Shown in pieces: positions 21,673-32,850 of a stretch of 64,000 nt of DNA. Position 1 is the stretch's first letter, and every line of letters starts with the position of its first letter. The DNA comes from Eledone cirrhosa (Eukaryota; Mollusca; Cephalopoda; Octopoda; Eledonidae), in NCBI GenBank assembly GCA_964016885.1, contig OZ024743.1, positions 341,266,407-341,330,406 on the forward strand, written 5' to 3'. Both the position numbers and the translations under genes were made by a program. The notes under the pieces are model-generated. The model was not told where the DNA came from. It did no database searches and worked only from the letters and a program-made list of their open reading frames with translations.

Positions 21673-23716
21673 ATGCTGCTCGTCTTAAGGATAACAATGT
21701 GAAGAGGACATTGGAAGAAGAGATGCAGGCTGCAGATCTTGGTGAGGATTGACCGACCCTTAAAAAGTCGGTTTATGATGTAGGCAGGCGTGTTCTGGGA
21801 TCGGTGCAGAGAAAACATCAGGACTGGTTTAATGAGAATGATGTACATATAGAAGACTTGTTGGCTGATAAGAGGCGTGCTCTGTCACGCTACTTGACGG
21901 CAAAACCACAGGAGAGGAATACGTTGCATGAGGAACTCAAAGATGTAAAATCAAGTGTTAGGAGGAGTCTTTCTCAGATGAAGGATCAGCGGTGGAGTGA
22001 GAAGGCTGGTGAGATACAAACTGCGTCAGATTCCAATAACACGAAGTTGTTGTACAGTCTCTTGCGTGAGATTTATGGACCGTCTTCTTCTCTGGTGACA
22101 CCGCTTCGCAGCAAGGATGGCAAAGAACTTCTTCGTGACTCACAAGGAATTCTACGAAGGTGGCGAGAGCACTTTGATGATCTTTTGAATCAGCCATCTG
22201 TCGTCAGTGAAGATTTCCTCAATCTCATTCCAGAAAGTTCTGTGAAAGTAGTTCTAGCAGAACCTCCGACGCTTGTGGAGGTTGCAGTGGCTATCTCGAA
22301 GCTTAACGGTGTAAGGTCTCCAGGTATGGATGGAATACATGCTGAGCTCCTACAATATGGTGGTGAGAGACTCCTGCAACATCTTCACTCTTTGTTTGGC
22401 AGGATATTGGCTAATGAATACGTACCTGAGGACTGGAGAGATGCAGTAATGGTGGTCTTGTACAAGGGAAAGGGTAACAGGAATGATTGTGGGAACTACA
22501 GAGGTATATCATTGCTTTCTGTCGTAGGGAAAGTTTTATGTAGGGTGCTTCTGGACCGTCTGCTGACACACATTGCAGATTGTGTTCTTCCTGAGAGTCA
22601 ATATGGTTTTCGTGCTGGACGCGGCACTACTGTTATGATCTTCTCAGCTAGACAGCTCCAGGAGAAGTGCATAGAACAAGGTTTGGATCTGTATCAGGTT
22701 TTTGTCGATCTGACAAAAGCTTTCGATACTGTTAATAGAGATGCATAATGGAAGGTTCTCCAGAAACTTGGTTGCCCTGATAAGTTCCTTGCTTTAGTTA
22801 GGTCTTTCCATGACGACATGAAGGCTTGGGTTAATGTCGGAGGTAACATGTCGGAGCCTATCTCAGTTTAAAATGGAGTGAAACAGGGGGATATTCCAGC
22901 ACAGACCCTGTTTGCCATATACTTTGCAATGGTTTTCTGTATTGCAGGAATTGCGAGCATGGTGTTTACATCCGATATCGAACCTCAGGCAGCATATTTA
23001 ACATCAGGCGCTTTGATGCAAAGACAAAAGTATTTACATCAATCAAGAGACCTCTTGTATGCAGATGATTGCCATCTTGTAGCGCACACAGAGTGATATG
23101 CAGCACATTTTGAATGCATTTTCTGACGCTTGCACTGCCCTAGGAAACACTGTCAGTCTCAAGAAAACCGTCGTCATGTACTGGTAAGAAGTACACTGAA
23201 CCAAATATCTATGTATATGGTAAACGACTTGGAGTGGTTGATCAGTTTGTCTACGTGGGAAGCACTGTCAATCGATACAGCAACCTTGACAGTGAAATCT
23301 CACTTAGAATTAGGAAAGCAAGTGATGCTTTCGGAAAGCTAGAAAGGCGACTCTGGGGTCGGCGAGACATATGCAGGAGGACAAAGGTAAAGGTGTACAA
23401 GGCATGTATTCTTTATGCCTGTGAGACCTGGGTCACATATCGACACCACCTTAAGCAATTGGGGCGTTTCCATCAGATGTGTCTCAGACGGATCCATGGC
23501 GTTCACTGGAGTGACCACATCAGTGATGTCGAGATTTTGGAAAGCGCTATGTGTGACAGCATAGAAGCTCTTGTGCTTAAGCAACGACTCCGCTGGAGTG
23601 GTTACCTTGCCAGGATGAAGGATTCTAGAATACCAAAACAACTCTTTTATGGAGAGTTGGTTAAAGGAAAACGATCGCCATATAAACAAAAACAAAGAGG
23701 TATAAGGATTCCTTGA
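21673..23716 (+). pseudogene. LINE ORF2, reverse transcriptase domain
   Basis: This is the RT of the same element. It has a linker rich in basic helices (LSRYLTAKPQERNTLHEELK), then KLNGVRSPGMDGIHAELLQY, VVLYKGKGNRNDCGNYRGIS and PESQYGFRAGRGT. Motif A is VFVDLTKAFDTV (Asp present), and motif B-like is NGVKQGDIPAQTLFAIYF. Motif C is LLYADDCHLVAHT (23053-23091, both Asp present). The thumb and connector include RRLWGRRDICRRTKVKVYKA, DVEILESAMCDSIEALVLKQ and RLRWSGYLARM. Stops at about 22747 (in RDALW) and 22869, plus frameshifts near 22950-23050, 23100 and 23200, break it. Length and order are otherwise close to complete. I cannot fix the clade by motifs alone. Confidence 0.9.
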
Positions 23717-24227
23717 AACACTCTCTGAAAGACGCTAACATCTCTGCTGATACATGGGAAAATATTGCTGCTGATCGTAATAAATCGAGAAAGACTGTAT
23801 ATGAGGGAAAAGTTGCCTTTGAGGCATCTCGAATCGCATACGAGAAAGTAAAGCGGGATGTGAGGAAGGGCATTGCTGTTGCACTTCCAGACGGCGAGGG
23901 TCTTCCTAAGGTGCTGAGATGCAGTGTCTGTGCGAGACTCTGCCTAAGCAAAGCTAGACTCGAAAGTCATCTTCGCAGTCATAAAGTAAGACCAGTGGTT
24001 GACTACCAGGCTACTGTTGGAGATGCTACTCATCATGCTTGCCAAGCATGTGGCAGAGAATGTAAATCAGCAGGAGAGCTCAAGCGACATGCAAAAGTAC
24101 ATGCACTCCAACCACAGCCGGCTATTCCCAGTGAATGTTTAGGTTGCCGACTCTGTGCAAGACATTTTAGATCATTGGCTGGGCTAAAAAGCCACATTCG
24201 ATCGCAGCGCAGTTATGTTGCTATCGT
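23713..24227 (+). pseudogene. LINE ORF2, C-terminal C2H2 zinc-finger region
   Basis: The C-terminus runs from LKDANISADTWENIAADRNK through VRKGIAVALPDGEGLPK into three finger-like units. These are CSVCARLCLSKARLESHLRS with H, CQACGRECKSAGELKRHAKV with H, and CRLCARHFRSLAGLKSHIRS with Q in place of the last His. Fingers 1 and 2 are complete C2H2; finger 3 has lost its last zinc ligand. They presumably bind nucleic acid during target recognition or RNA packaging. The frame ends in the (GT)n/(TA)n tract at 24225. Confidence 0.88.
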
Positions 24228-24325
24228 GTGTGTGTGTGTATAGATATGTTTATGTGTGTGCGTGTGTGTGTATATATATATGTATATGTATATTATTATT
24301 GTTGTTGTTGTCGTTATTATTATTG

Positions 24326-24387
<62 letters not shown>

Positions 24388-24478
24388 TTATTAATGTATA
24401 TGTGTGTATATATATATGTGTGTATATATATATGTGTGTATATATGTATATGTATGTGTGTATATATATATATTTCTT
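24225..24478. repeat. (GT)n, (TA)n and (TTA)n tracts
   Basis: This is a compound simple repeat at the end of the LINE coding region, including about 27 TTA units around 24310-24388. Confidence 0.95.
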
Positions 24479-24531
24479 TTTTTAAATTTTATTTTCTTTT
24501 TTATTTATTTATTAATATTTTTTTCTCCTCC

Positions 24532-24590
24532 TGCAATGGCCATACTCGATAACGAGGGGGCAGCCATCATGTATGTATGTATGTATGACC
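24532..24590 (+). mobile_element. LINE-type 3' tail with (ATGT)n
   Basis: TGCAATGGCCATACTCGATA, ACGAGGGGGCAGCCATCATG, then four TATG units. A second copy of this end lies at 24908-25000, so it is a mobile-element terminus ending in a tetranucleotide tail. Confidence 0.6.
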
Positions 24591-24992
24591 CCTTAGAGAT
24601 GACCCCTTAGCCTTTGTCAAGGCAGAATTCTAGGAGAAGGAAAACTCTGATATAACACCTCCAACCCTGATGGTATCCAATGATGTTGACTTGTTCTTCT
24701 TTTTGGTAAATATCATCTTGGTTAAGAGAGTGGGACTGGCTTTGTGCAGTGCCTTTGCTCACTATAAAAGCTTCACGGCACAGGCATTGCATTATATCTG
24801 GAGATCTCCCTGCACTTGTCGTCACATGGTACAATGGGCCCAGCACTATATGTCAATAATTGTCACAAGTGTAGTGTTTGTACCAGAGTTTTACATGGAT
24901 ATAAAGTAGTGGCCGTACTCGAAAACGAGTTGGCAGCCACCATGTATGTATGTATGTATGTATGTATGTATGTATGTATGTATGTATGTATG

Positions 24993-25000
<8 letters not shown>
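24591..25000 (+). mobile_element. element fragment with the same 3' tail
   Basis: This is about 300 bp of non-coding sequence ending GTGGCCGTACTCGAAAACGA, GTTGGCAGCCACCATG and a (TATG)n run to about 24998. The end matches 24536-24590. It could be a non-autonomous relative (SINE-like) using the LINE tail. I do not recognise its head. Confidence 0.45.
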
Positions 25001-25025
<25 letters not shown>

Positions 25026-25029
<4 letters not shown>

Positions 25030-25104
25030 ACCCACTCTACTACCCTAAGTATTGAGTAATTTGGTGCGTTATGGTCCACCTGGTTCCTTACCACATTTCC
25101 TTCG

Positions 25105-25105
<1 letters not shown>
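25026..25105 (+). mobile_element. solo PLE tail in (TA)n
   Basis: ATTACCCACTCTACTACCCT, AAGTATTGAGTAATTTGGTG, CGTTATGGTCCACCTGG and TTCCTTACCACATTTCCTTC, with (TA)n directly on both sides. Neither palindrome nor coding region is present. Confidence 0.85.
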
Positions 25106-25157
<52 letters not shown>

Positions 25158-25162
<5 letters not shown>

Positions 25163-25606
25163 GTTTGTATATGTATAATAAAGCCAAAACAATGCAGGCA
25201 TGGACATAGAATAAAGAATGCAAATGCAAAAGATATTGTTGACAATTAGTCTTTTACCTTAGATTTATTTAAATGTCCTTAATTTTCGGAGGGAAGTAAA
25301 GCTCTCAAACCAGTGTTCTAAATAGCTTGCCAAGTCATGCTGACAGGAAATGGTATAGAGTATCTGTTCTATCTCTAATGTCAAAGAGTTGAAATTAGGT
25401 GGATAAAGAGTAGTCTCCCTTTAAAAGGGGTTTGTTTTTGTTTTTTTTTGTTTTTTTGTTTTTTGTATATTATCTCGAAAATTAAGGACATTTAAATAAA
25501 TCTAAGGTAAATGACTAATTGTCAACAATATATTTTGCATTTGCATTCTTTATTCTATGTCCATACCTGCATTGTTTTGGCTTTATTATACATATACAAA
25601 CGTTTA
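25158..25606. mobile_element. 131-bp inverted-repeat element
   Basis: Arms 25158-25288 and 25476-25606 are reverse complements with three mismatches by my count. The outer end is TAAACGTTTGTATATGTATA and the inner end is TAAGGACATTTAAATAAATC. The 187-bp centre has no coding potential and ends in a T-rich run. This resembles a MITE or foldback element, but clean target duplications are obscured by the (TA)n tract on the left. Confidence 0.85.
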
Positions 25607-25769
25607 TACCTCATTACACAATGCTTCAAGTGAACTATAACCTCCTCCTTATATATATATATAATTTATGGATGTGTATGCGTCGGTGTGTGTGTGTATG
25701 TGTACACATATGACAGACTTTGGCACTTCTGTATCAAACCGTGATTTCTTCAGCTAGGTTGAAATTGTC

Positions 25770-25845
25770 CGATCTGTTGCGTAGTTGTAGTGAGATAAAA
25801 CCGAGCTGTTTTGAAGCAAGCCGTCTTACTCACACAACCATGCCT
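25770..25845 (-). mobile_element. degenerate tRNA-Lys-like SINE head
   Basis: On the minus strand AGGCATGGTTGTGTGAGTAA, then GACGGCTTGCTTCAAAACAG, then CTCGGTTTTATCTCACTAC resembles the head of the second common cephalopod SINE (GGCATGGCTGTGTGGTAAGA type). The rest is decayed. Confidence 0.5.
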
Positions 25846-25920
25846 ACATTTCCAACACAAGTTGCGTAAAATCCCCTCACTTTTAGATAATGTGCAATTA
25901 GATGAATAGATACGCATTCA

Positions 25921-26030
25921 CACACACACAGAAATATATACGTATATATATGTGTGTGCGTGTGTGTGTGTGTGTGTGTGTGAGTGTGTGAGTGTGTGCG
26001 GGTGTGCGCGTGTGTGTGTGTGAGTGTGTG
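25921..26030. repeat. (CA)n and (GT)n tracts
   Basis: A short CA run is followed by about 75 bp of GT-rich repeat with GA and GC interruptions. Confidence 0.95.
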
Positions 26031-26821
26031 ACGGGATATACCTATATAAGAGAAATAGAGAAATAGAGAAAGTGAAATGATTGGTACATGTTATAGAAGT
26101 TGTGCCCATGAGTATAAAAAAATGCACTGTTTAGATGTTAGAATATTCGACTCTCAACCATAAGGCAGTGAATTTGATTTCTAGCGGTGCGTTGTGTATT
26201 TCACCATGACACTTTATTTCACGTTGCTCGAGTACACTCATCTGACAGAAATAAGATGTGTCTGTAATTCGATTGGCCAACATGTCCACATTCAGTGTCA
26301 GATTCAATCACCATAAGAAATACGTTAAGAATACACATATCCATTGAAGCTCAGGCACTTGCACGTTAATTTTATGAACAAACTGTTCCGTTGATAGAAC
26401 CCACTTGAACACTCGTCGTCGTAATCGACGGAGTGCCGGTTTATGAGTGTTCGTTGAGACCTATTTACATTGAACAGTGTAATTGTATAGCGTGAAAACT
26501 ACATTACTACTGTGTTATTGCAATATATACGCATCGACCTCTCTCTAGTAGTACTTAATTTTGTCAGCTTACAGAAATTTAATTTGGCATCTTACATTAT
26601 GAGATCCCGGCTTTCATATTAAATAGGTTAAGAAGGAATTATTGATTCATTGTAAATGAATTAATTTTAATAAAATTAATGACTGAATTGGCGATTACAT
26701 ACACTGGAAACACTGTCGCATCATGAAATATTCAAAGAATGACAAAGCGACTATCATTTAGTATATGTCAATCTACATACACATAAGAACAAGTGTAATA
26801 GACCAGCTATAATTGTCAAGA
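26031..26821. other. spacer with a possible decayed SINE
   Basis: Around 26125-26260, AGAATATTCGACTCTCAACC and the following GAATTTGATTTCTAGCGG look like an eroded tRNA-derived head, but I cannot be sure. A small nested hairpin lies at 26405-26455 (see findings). I see no gene. Confidence 0.3.
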
Positions 26822-27010
26822 ATGTGCTTCCTTATAGAAGTATCAATATCAAAAGACGATAGCGTAATTCTAAACGAAATTGAGAAATATAAATATATCC
26901 AAATATGAAGGTCCAGTAATAGAGATAAGATTATGGTGATTGTAGTCAGAAATAATCCCTGTAATAATAGGAGCCTTGGTAATGACTAATAAAGATGCTG
27001 ACAAATACGT
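26822..27010 (+). pseudogene. RLE-LINE C-terminal fragment
   Basis: This reads CFLIEVSISKDDSVILNEIE followed by KYKYIQI in one frame. After a frameshift it reads VIEIRLW, then IIPVIIGALVMTNKDADKY and VLRALD. It corresponds block by block to CLLIDMSVPIDKNLSIKTFE, KYKDLEIEIRKMW and TIPVVVGALAMIPKGSNDYL of the copy at 41.1-42.5 kb. This is therefore the end of the restriction-like endonuclease domain and the terminal region. Only about 60 codons survive, with stops between them. Confidence 0.65.
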
Positions 27011-28957
27011 ACTTAGAGCATTAGACTTATTCGTATATACAACATACATAAAATAGCTCTACCAGACTGTGCACAATTACTAATAGATTACTTCCAAGAA
27101 AATACTTTCCTCCAAAACATACCTATCATCACGACCAGCACCCAGCTGTGCAGTAGAAATGTTATAAAGATGCTACAACAGAGAGTGATAGAATTGTAAT
27201 CATAAAAGAATTCATTGATTCTATATTTGCCACAAAATCGACGGATACGGGAGGAATAAGAAAAACAAATTACCAGAAGGTTAAGACATTATGAAATATC
27301 GATTATGTAGAAAATTAGACATGTATTAAAACCCTAATCATACGTAATGTATAAATATGAGGCGTTTTATCAAAGAATAGCTAACTGCTAAGAAGCAAGA
27401 AACTTCTAAGATCGTGGACAATTCTGTGTTCTAAGTGGAAATGTCTTCTTTTACAAATTCTCTCCGCACTAAGTATGCACGTTGAACGTAAGTACATTAA
27501 TACGAGCCACACTTATCACTGGCACTAGTCATTCCACACATTTACTGGTGAGGACATCACATCCCTTTCCAATTGGAATATGAAGAAGCTGACGATAGCC
27601 TGGTGGAATACAAAGGTTTCTTTCCATAATACATTGAATTTTCTCCTCAGTGAAAGATATTTCGTTTTAACCAGCTGCCAAATAAAGTATCCCGCACTTT
27701 TGTGACCAAAATGTAATTCTGGACATTTTCTCAATAGGGTCAGCTGTTTGACATTGTTACAGATCAATGCACAAACAAGAAAGGTGTTATGCAGCACTCT
27801 GCATAACACCTTTTGTCGCTTGCGTACCACTAATACAGATCCAGCTCATTGCAGTACATACCATATAATGTTTATACATAACTGGCATTGGTGCCTGATA
27901 ACGCTGATCTTCATAGCTCCTGGGTTGAAAGACAAGGAATAATCTATTCACACGATCTTTGTCTAAGTTAAGAGACGCCATGACAAAATTGTCACTGTTG
28001 ACTGTCAATACATTGCTTAACATTTAAAGTAGCGTGAACGCCTGGCAGTTTTGTAGGTATCAGACCTACAGATATGACCCAAGACTGCAGCTAAGTCAAT
28101 GAAATGAGATGGGAGGAATATGTGCTTTAAAAATACCCACTCTTACGGCCCCAATCACTAATGACGATGGTTTTGCACCTAGAAAGTTTCCTTCCGAGGC
28201 ACAAGCCTGGGCAAGGTTTGTTTTGTGGAAGACCAGTAATTGCCCATGCATACCAGTCTTCCCTCTCCACGCCACTGATGTTGTCCAAGGGAAAGGCAAT
28301 GACCGATACAGCTTAGCACCAGTGACGTCGCAACAGCTGAGTAAAAATACACACTAATTCTGTTCATGCCTCAGGCTTCTACCTCAACCAAATGTCTGAC
28401 TATTTTCCTGTGGAACGCGATCATTCCATATTATGAATCGAACGAGAAGACGCACCAATATAATAAGATGAAAACTTGGGCAAAGCACGATAGTCAGATG
28501 ACAAAAAAAAAAATAAATAAAAAAACAGAGAGAGATATATGGATTCGCCACTTTTTCCTGACCTTTCGGGAATAGCTTTTTCTCAGTCCCATTCAATGTG
28601 AATCTGGTTATCATACTTGTAACATCGTCCCTTCTAACCAATACATCATTTGTAAGTAGTTTGAGTAAGTATCGAAGTACAAGGAACTTAAAATTGACAT
28701 ATGTTCAATGTCAGTTATGTAAGGAAAAATAGCACTGATGATATTTGAGATTGTAGCACACTCACCAAGCACAATTTAGCAAACATTAAAATAACAGAAG
28801 AAACTAAAAGGTAGACTTTATGAAAATAACATCGGAGAGGTCTGTACTGCCTCAATGACTCCAAAAGTAAGAACACAATTCTATACACACCCCAGAAAGG
28901 TAGAGGTGCACTAAAACTCGATGAAAGTATCACAGAAATGATAATATTAATAATTAC
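27011..28957. other. 1.9 kb with no recognised gene
   Basis: Frames at 27525-27830 (minus) and 28384-28641 (minus) have no motif I know. A perfect 13-bp-arm hairpin (AAGGTGTTATGCA and its complement) lies at 27781-27812. Very old element sequence is possible but unsupported. Confidence 0.4.
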
Positions 28958-29040
28958 TAATCCTTACGGGATAGATAAAAGAAAGAACCAGTAATGAATT
29001 GGGGGTAATTGCTGACCTTGTTCCAAAAGTAGAAACAACT
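28958..29040 (+). mobile_element. SINE, 3' part only
   Basis: This is the body and tail of the octopus-type SINE, decayed (TAATCCTTACGGGATAGATA, ..., CCAAAAGTAGAAACAACT). Confidence 0.8.
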
Positions 29041-29224
29041 AATACTTGCTCATTTTGGCACAATATCAACAAGCTAAGAAGGGAGTGTAAATGGAGTGAA
29101 TCGGCCTCAATGTTTCACCGGCACTTCATTTTATCGACTCCAAAAAGAGGAAAAACCGTGTTGAGTTTAGCGGGACGTGAAGAGTCAGGGCGAATATCAC
29201 CAAGCATTCTGTTCGTTAATTTTC

Positions 29225-29469
29225 CACCCTAGAAATAATGGTTCTGGTTTAAGCATAAGGCCGACAATTTTAGGTGAAGGGAAAGTCTATTATATCGACT
29301 TAAGTTCGCGACTGGTGCTTTATTTTATCGATCCCGTAAGGATGACAGGCAAATCTAAACTCAGCCGGATTTGAACTCAGAACGTAAAGGGTCGTAACTA
29401 TATGCCGCAAAGCATGTTGTCCGAAGCTCTACACACACTGCCAATCTACTGCACTCACCCTAGAAATAA
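29225..29469 (-). mobile_element. SINE with 14-bp target-site duplication
   Basis: This is a SINE of the long-tail subfamily on the minus strand. The flanking direct repeat CACCCTAGAAATAA at 29225-29238 and 29456-29469 is a clean target-site duplication that defines the insertion exactly. Confidence 0.93.
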
Positions 29470-29689
29470 CAATTTCGTTATTGGCCACAAGGGCCGACGT
29501 ATAGGGGGAAATACATAAGAAAGACATTGAAGTTTTGCAATAAAACCGAGTAAAAATAAGATATAACAGAAAACAATATATAATATACATAATACAAAAT
29601 CCCCTATAGGAGAAAGTACCACCCAGGGGTGATTCATATATCCCACTTATCCTAAACCACTCTTATCTCCTCTAAAGAGGCGCCCGTCT

Positions 29690-32094
29690 CCTCTCCAAAT
29701 TAGCCAGCCTACAGACGTATGGTCAGAGTAGGTCAATTCACACGAACCATAGTCGTTACATTACCACATCTTTTAACAAATGTACTGCGGGCAACACATT
29801 CCTCTCCTCAGTCAATGATTGATGGTCGGATCCGTACTAGACGTGATAATAGCTGCTCGACAAAACCCACAAGTCAGTAAAGCACGGACAGTGAATGAGT
29901 GCGCTCAAAATGGTTCTTTCGCTCTGTGCACATCTGTGCTATAATACTCCCGTCTGACGATCATTTCGTGCCTGTAGAGTTTATATCGAACTGGCTGCGT
30001 CCCCCGGTTGCATTGACAAGCCACACTGAAATATGTCCATAGTACCTGGCTCGAACATTCAACGGAATAAAATGGACAATTAGCTTTCGTTGAAGCCCAA
30101 GGCTTCTCCGGGAATGTCATTGCAGGTATCTGCCACTAACACTCTATAGAACTCTGTTGTGGAATTTCCACAGACCCACATTGCCTGGCTGGTTGAGGGA
30201 AGTGAGCGTCTGGTAACATTCCAGATGCAAGACACCAAGAGTCGGTCTTCGCTTGACCCACAGCTGCAGATCAGTTAAAGAGATTTGCTGCGAAAAGAAT
30301 TGTTTCATAAACGGCGACCACAAATGCTCACCGTATAAGAAGATCTGGAGATGCCGTAGCGTCAGCGTAGATTTGTGCATCATCAGCCACGGCATGCTCA
30401 GCTATCAATGATCGACACGATCAAAAACTTTCTATTCAGAGAAATTGGTCAGAGCCCCACTGAGACAGGATTTACACCCTACCCTCTTTATGAAGTATCG
30501 CATAAGGTGGAGGTTGACGTGTATGGATCTAGTTGGGATTGCGCACGTCTCTGCTTCTCTTACCAGGCCCTCGACGACAAGTGCACGCCCGCCTCATAGT
30601 TAGCACCTTGGCCAAAATGTTAAGCTCTGTTATAAGCATAGTTATGGGCCGGAACTTATGTCCATTTTTCCTCGTCTTTCCTCATCAACGTTACTACGCC
30701 CCGACTCACAGAACTTGGAATACCCCCATTCTTCTAGCAGTTGCAGTAGACAGCTTCGAGGAGATCGAAGGACAAGTCTGACATTGGTACATAAAATTTA
30801 GAGGACTGATAATCCAAACCCGGCGATTTTCCCCACGTAGTCGGTTCGGGCTTCTGTATCTCGACTACTGCTATTGGTTTTTCACAGTACACTGCATCAG
30901 TTACGGAAGGCCATCGAGTTAGAAACTGTAATCTGCTACCACCTCCAACCCCGCTCTCTACTTATAGTCGAGCAAATTCCTGGCGAAAAGATACACACTT
31001 CTGCATGGAATCAGCCAGCACGCGCTCATTTTGGTCCATTAAAGACGAATTCTGGTTTTGATGCCACGCTGCGCCTCTGCCACACGGGCACATCGAACAG
31101 CTTTCGCCCTCTCCTGTTATAGTGGTCGTGGTTTAGCTCTGACAATGACGCCTTCGTGTTCCTCATAGAAGAAATGGTTTAATGCAATTCTCACCGCTAG
31201 TATGTCAGTTGCAATAATACTCCCAATTGTCTCTTCTAATTTAGAGTCCAAATCCCCCTCCTTTATACTTTTTCTATAGGTATTTATTCACTAAATGCTA
31301 TTGATTCTACTCTAATCTCTCTCTCGAGAGCACACTACCATTTGTTCTTGACGACTTACCCTGTCAACCTTCGCTTAACTAAAGTGCCAACCCGGTTTCT
31401 GTAGGCTTTACGCAGCGGGAACTACTAGTTAAGCTTCAAGTAACCATGTCTCTGCTTAAGTGTTCTATATACTCTATCCTCTGACCTAATGAAACACCTA
31501 GCTACATACCATCTAGATGACCCTAGGTTGTCCAGGTCGACCCTTAGTCATTCAGGAAATCTAGTCGGTAACTGTCAGACAGTTGGAACTGCCTGATCAG
31601 TTTCTTGGGGTTTTAGTCACACCACCTCTATCTACTACACCAACACAATCCCAGCGTGCGTCCATGATGTAGTTCCAGACGCCAGCTAACGCTAAAGAGC
31701 AAGATGTTTCTATAAAAGCTTTTAAACATCTGAAGAAATCCTGCCGTCCTGCACCGGTCGGGGAGTAGAGGACCACTAGTCTAAAGGCAATACCTTGGGT
31801 ATTGCTCACTTTCAGGACCACAATCTTATCATTCTGGTTCAGGAAGATCGTCCGTAACTCGAGATTTATATTTTTCCTAAACAGCACAGCCACCTAGCCT
31901 CCCATTCGAGCCCGACTAACAGATGCATGATCTTATAGTCATCGAAAATGGGGGATGGTGCGTGCATGTCAGAAATCCTGGTCTGGCTGACGGCGGTCAC
32001 ATCCATATCCTGAGGTCATTCAGCAAGTGACCTTGTTTCCAAGTCGATCCAAGTCCAAGAACATGGATACATCCTACACTTATAACAGCCATCT
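29690..32094 (-). pseudogene. Tx1/L1-like LINE ORF2, long degraded copy
   Basis: Minus strand, start codon near 32094 (MAVISV). The APE-type endonuclease part includes VAVLFRKNINLELRTIFLNQ, FRLVVLYSPTGAGRQDFFRC and LALAGVWNYIMDARWDCVGV (usual DWN reads VWN). The linker follows around 31150-31050. RT fragments follow at 30800-30400, where most of the RT core with the YxDD motif is missing or unreadable. The C-terminus at 30395-29740 carries MPWLMMHKSTLTLRHLQIFL, SLTDLQLWVKRRPTLGVLHL, RYKLYRHEMIVRRE and STFVKRCGNVTTMVRVN. It matches the copy at 43.1-45.1 kb throughout. Many stops and frameshifts show an old insertion. Confidence 0.85.
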
Positions 32095-32850
32095 TAACTG
32101 GTTAATTAATAGAGAAAAAGTGTGTGTTAATGGGGCAGTCTACTTACCCTCCGTGTGCTGTTGCAGATACGGGGATGGGTTTCAGCTGCATCTTTAGTGG
32201 GGTTTCATTCAGGAACCCCTTTAAAAGCCAGCTTGGGGCTCTTACCCTGTGTATCCATGTCAAGTGGGTGGTTCTCCTTATTGTTTTCATAGGTTTCAAG
32301 TACCAGTCGCACCATCATTAGAGTATGTGGCGTTGTTTCATGTGCTGGGTGCAAAAATCTCCCTCTGTTTCCCAATCCCTTTTCTTAGCGCTATGAGGGC
32401 CATCAGTTCATTTTTTGCCCTTCTTATTAGCACGAATCTGTGGTGTATGTGCCGTTGGTTGTTGTTGTTGTGTATATGTTAATTTGCTTGTTAGTGGTGC
32501 TAGTGTTGGCGGTCGTAGTTTTGGTGGTGTGGTGTTGGTGGAATTTGAGTTGTTATGGTTGTGTCGGCCTTTGTTGTGTGTCTGGTGTCTGCGTTTTCTG
32601 CTCTATGTGCATGTGTATAAGATGCCAGATGCTTTTGCCTTGTGTTTTCTTTTTTTGGTTCATTTTTTGGGGCGGGGGTCGTGGTCTCTACATCTTTCAC
32701 TTCGTGATGAAGAGGTCACGGTGTCTTTGGAATCTGTTTCGGCAGTTAGTGGGAGTGTTTTTGTTTTTGTGAAGGTGTCTATGCGTGTTTTGTATTTAGA
32801 TGAGACGGCCATCTTTAAAATCAATAGTGTCATATTTTACGAATGGCAAT
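32095..32850 (-). pseudogene. possible ORF1 region of the Tx1-like LINE
   Basis: Upstream of ORF2 on the minus strand the sequence reads as Thr-, Lys- and Asn-rich protein with stops (for example DVETTTPAPKNEPKKENTRQ). The ORF1 start region at 51.0 kb is also Thr-rich. ORF1 of such LINEs binds element RNA. Composition and position suggest an ORF1 remnant, but there is no motif proof. It could also be simple GT-rich DNA. Confidence 0.35.

Noticed and set aside
24228..24552. Long plus-strand frames rich in Ile, Val, Tyr and Cys
   Set aside because: They are translations of (GT)n, (TA)n and (TTA)n microsatellites and carry no protein signal.
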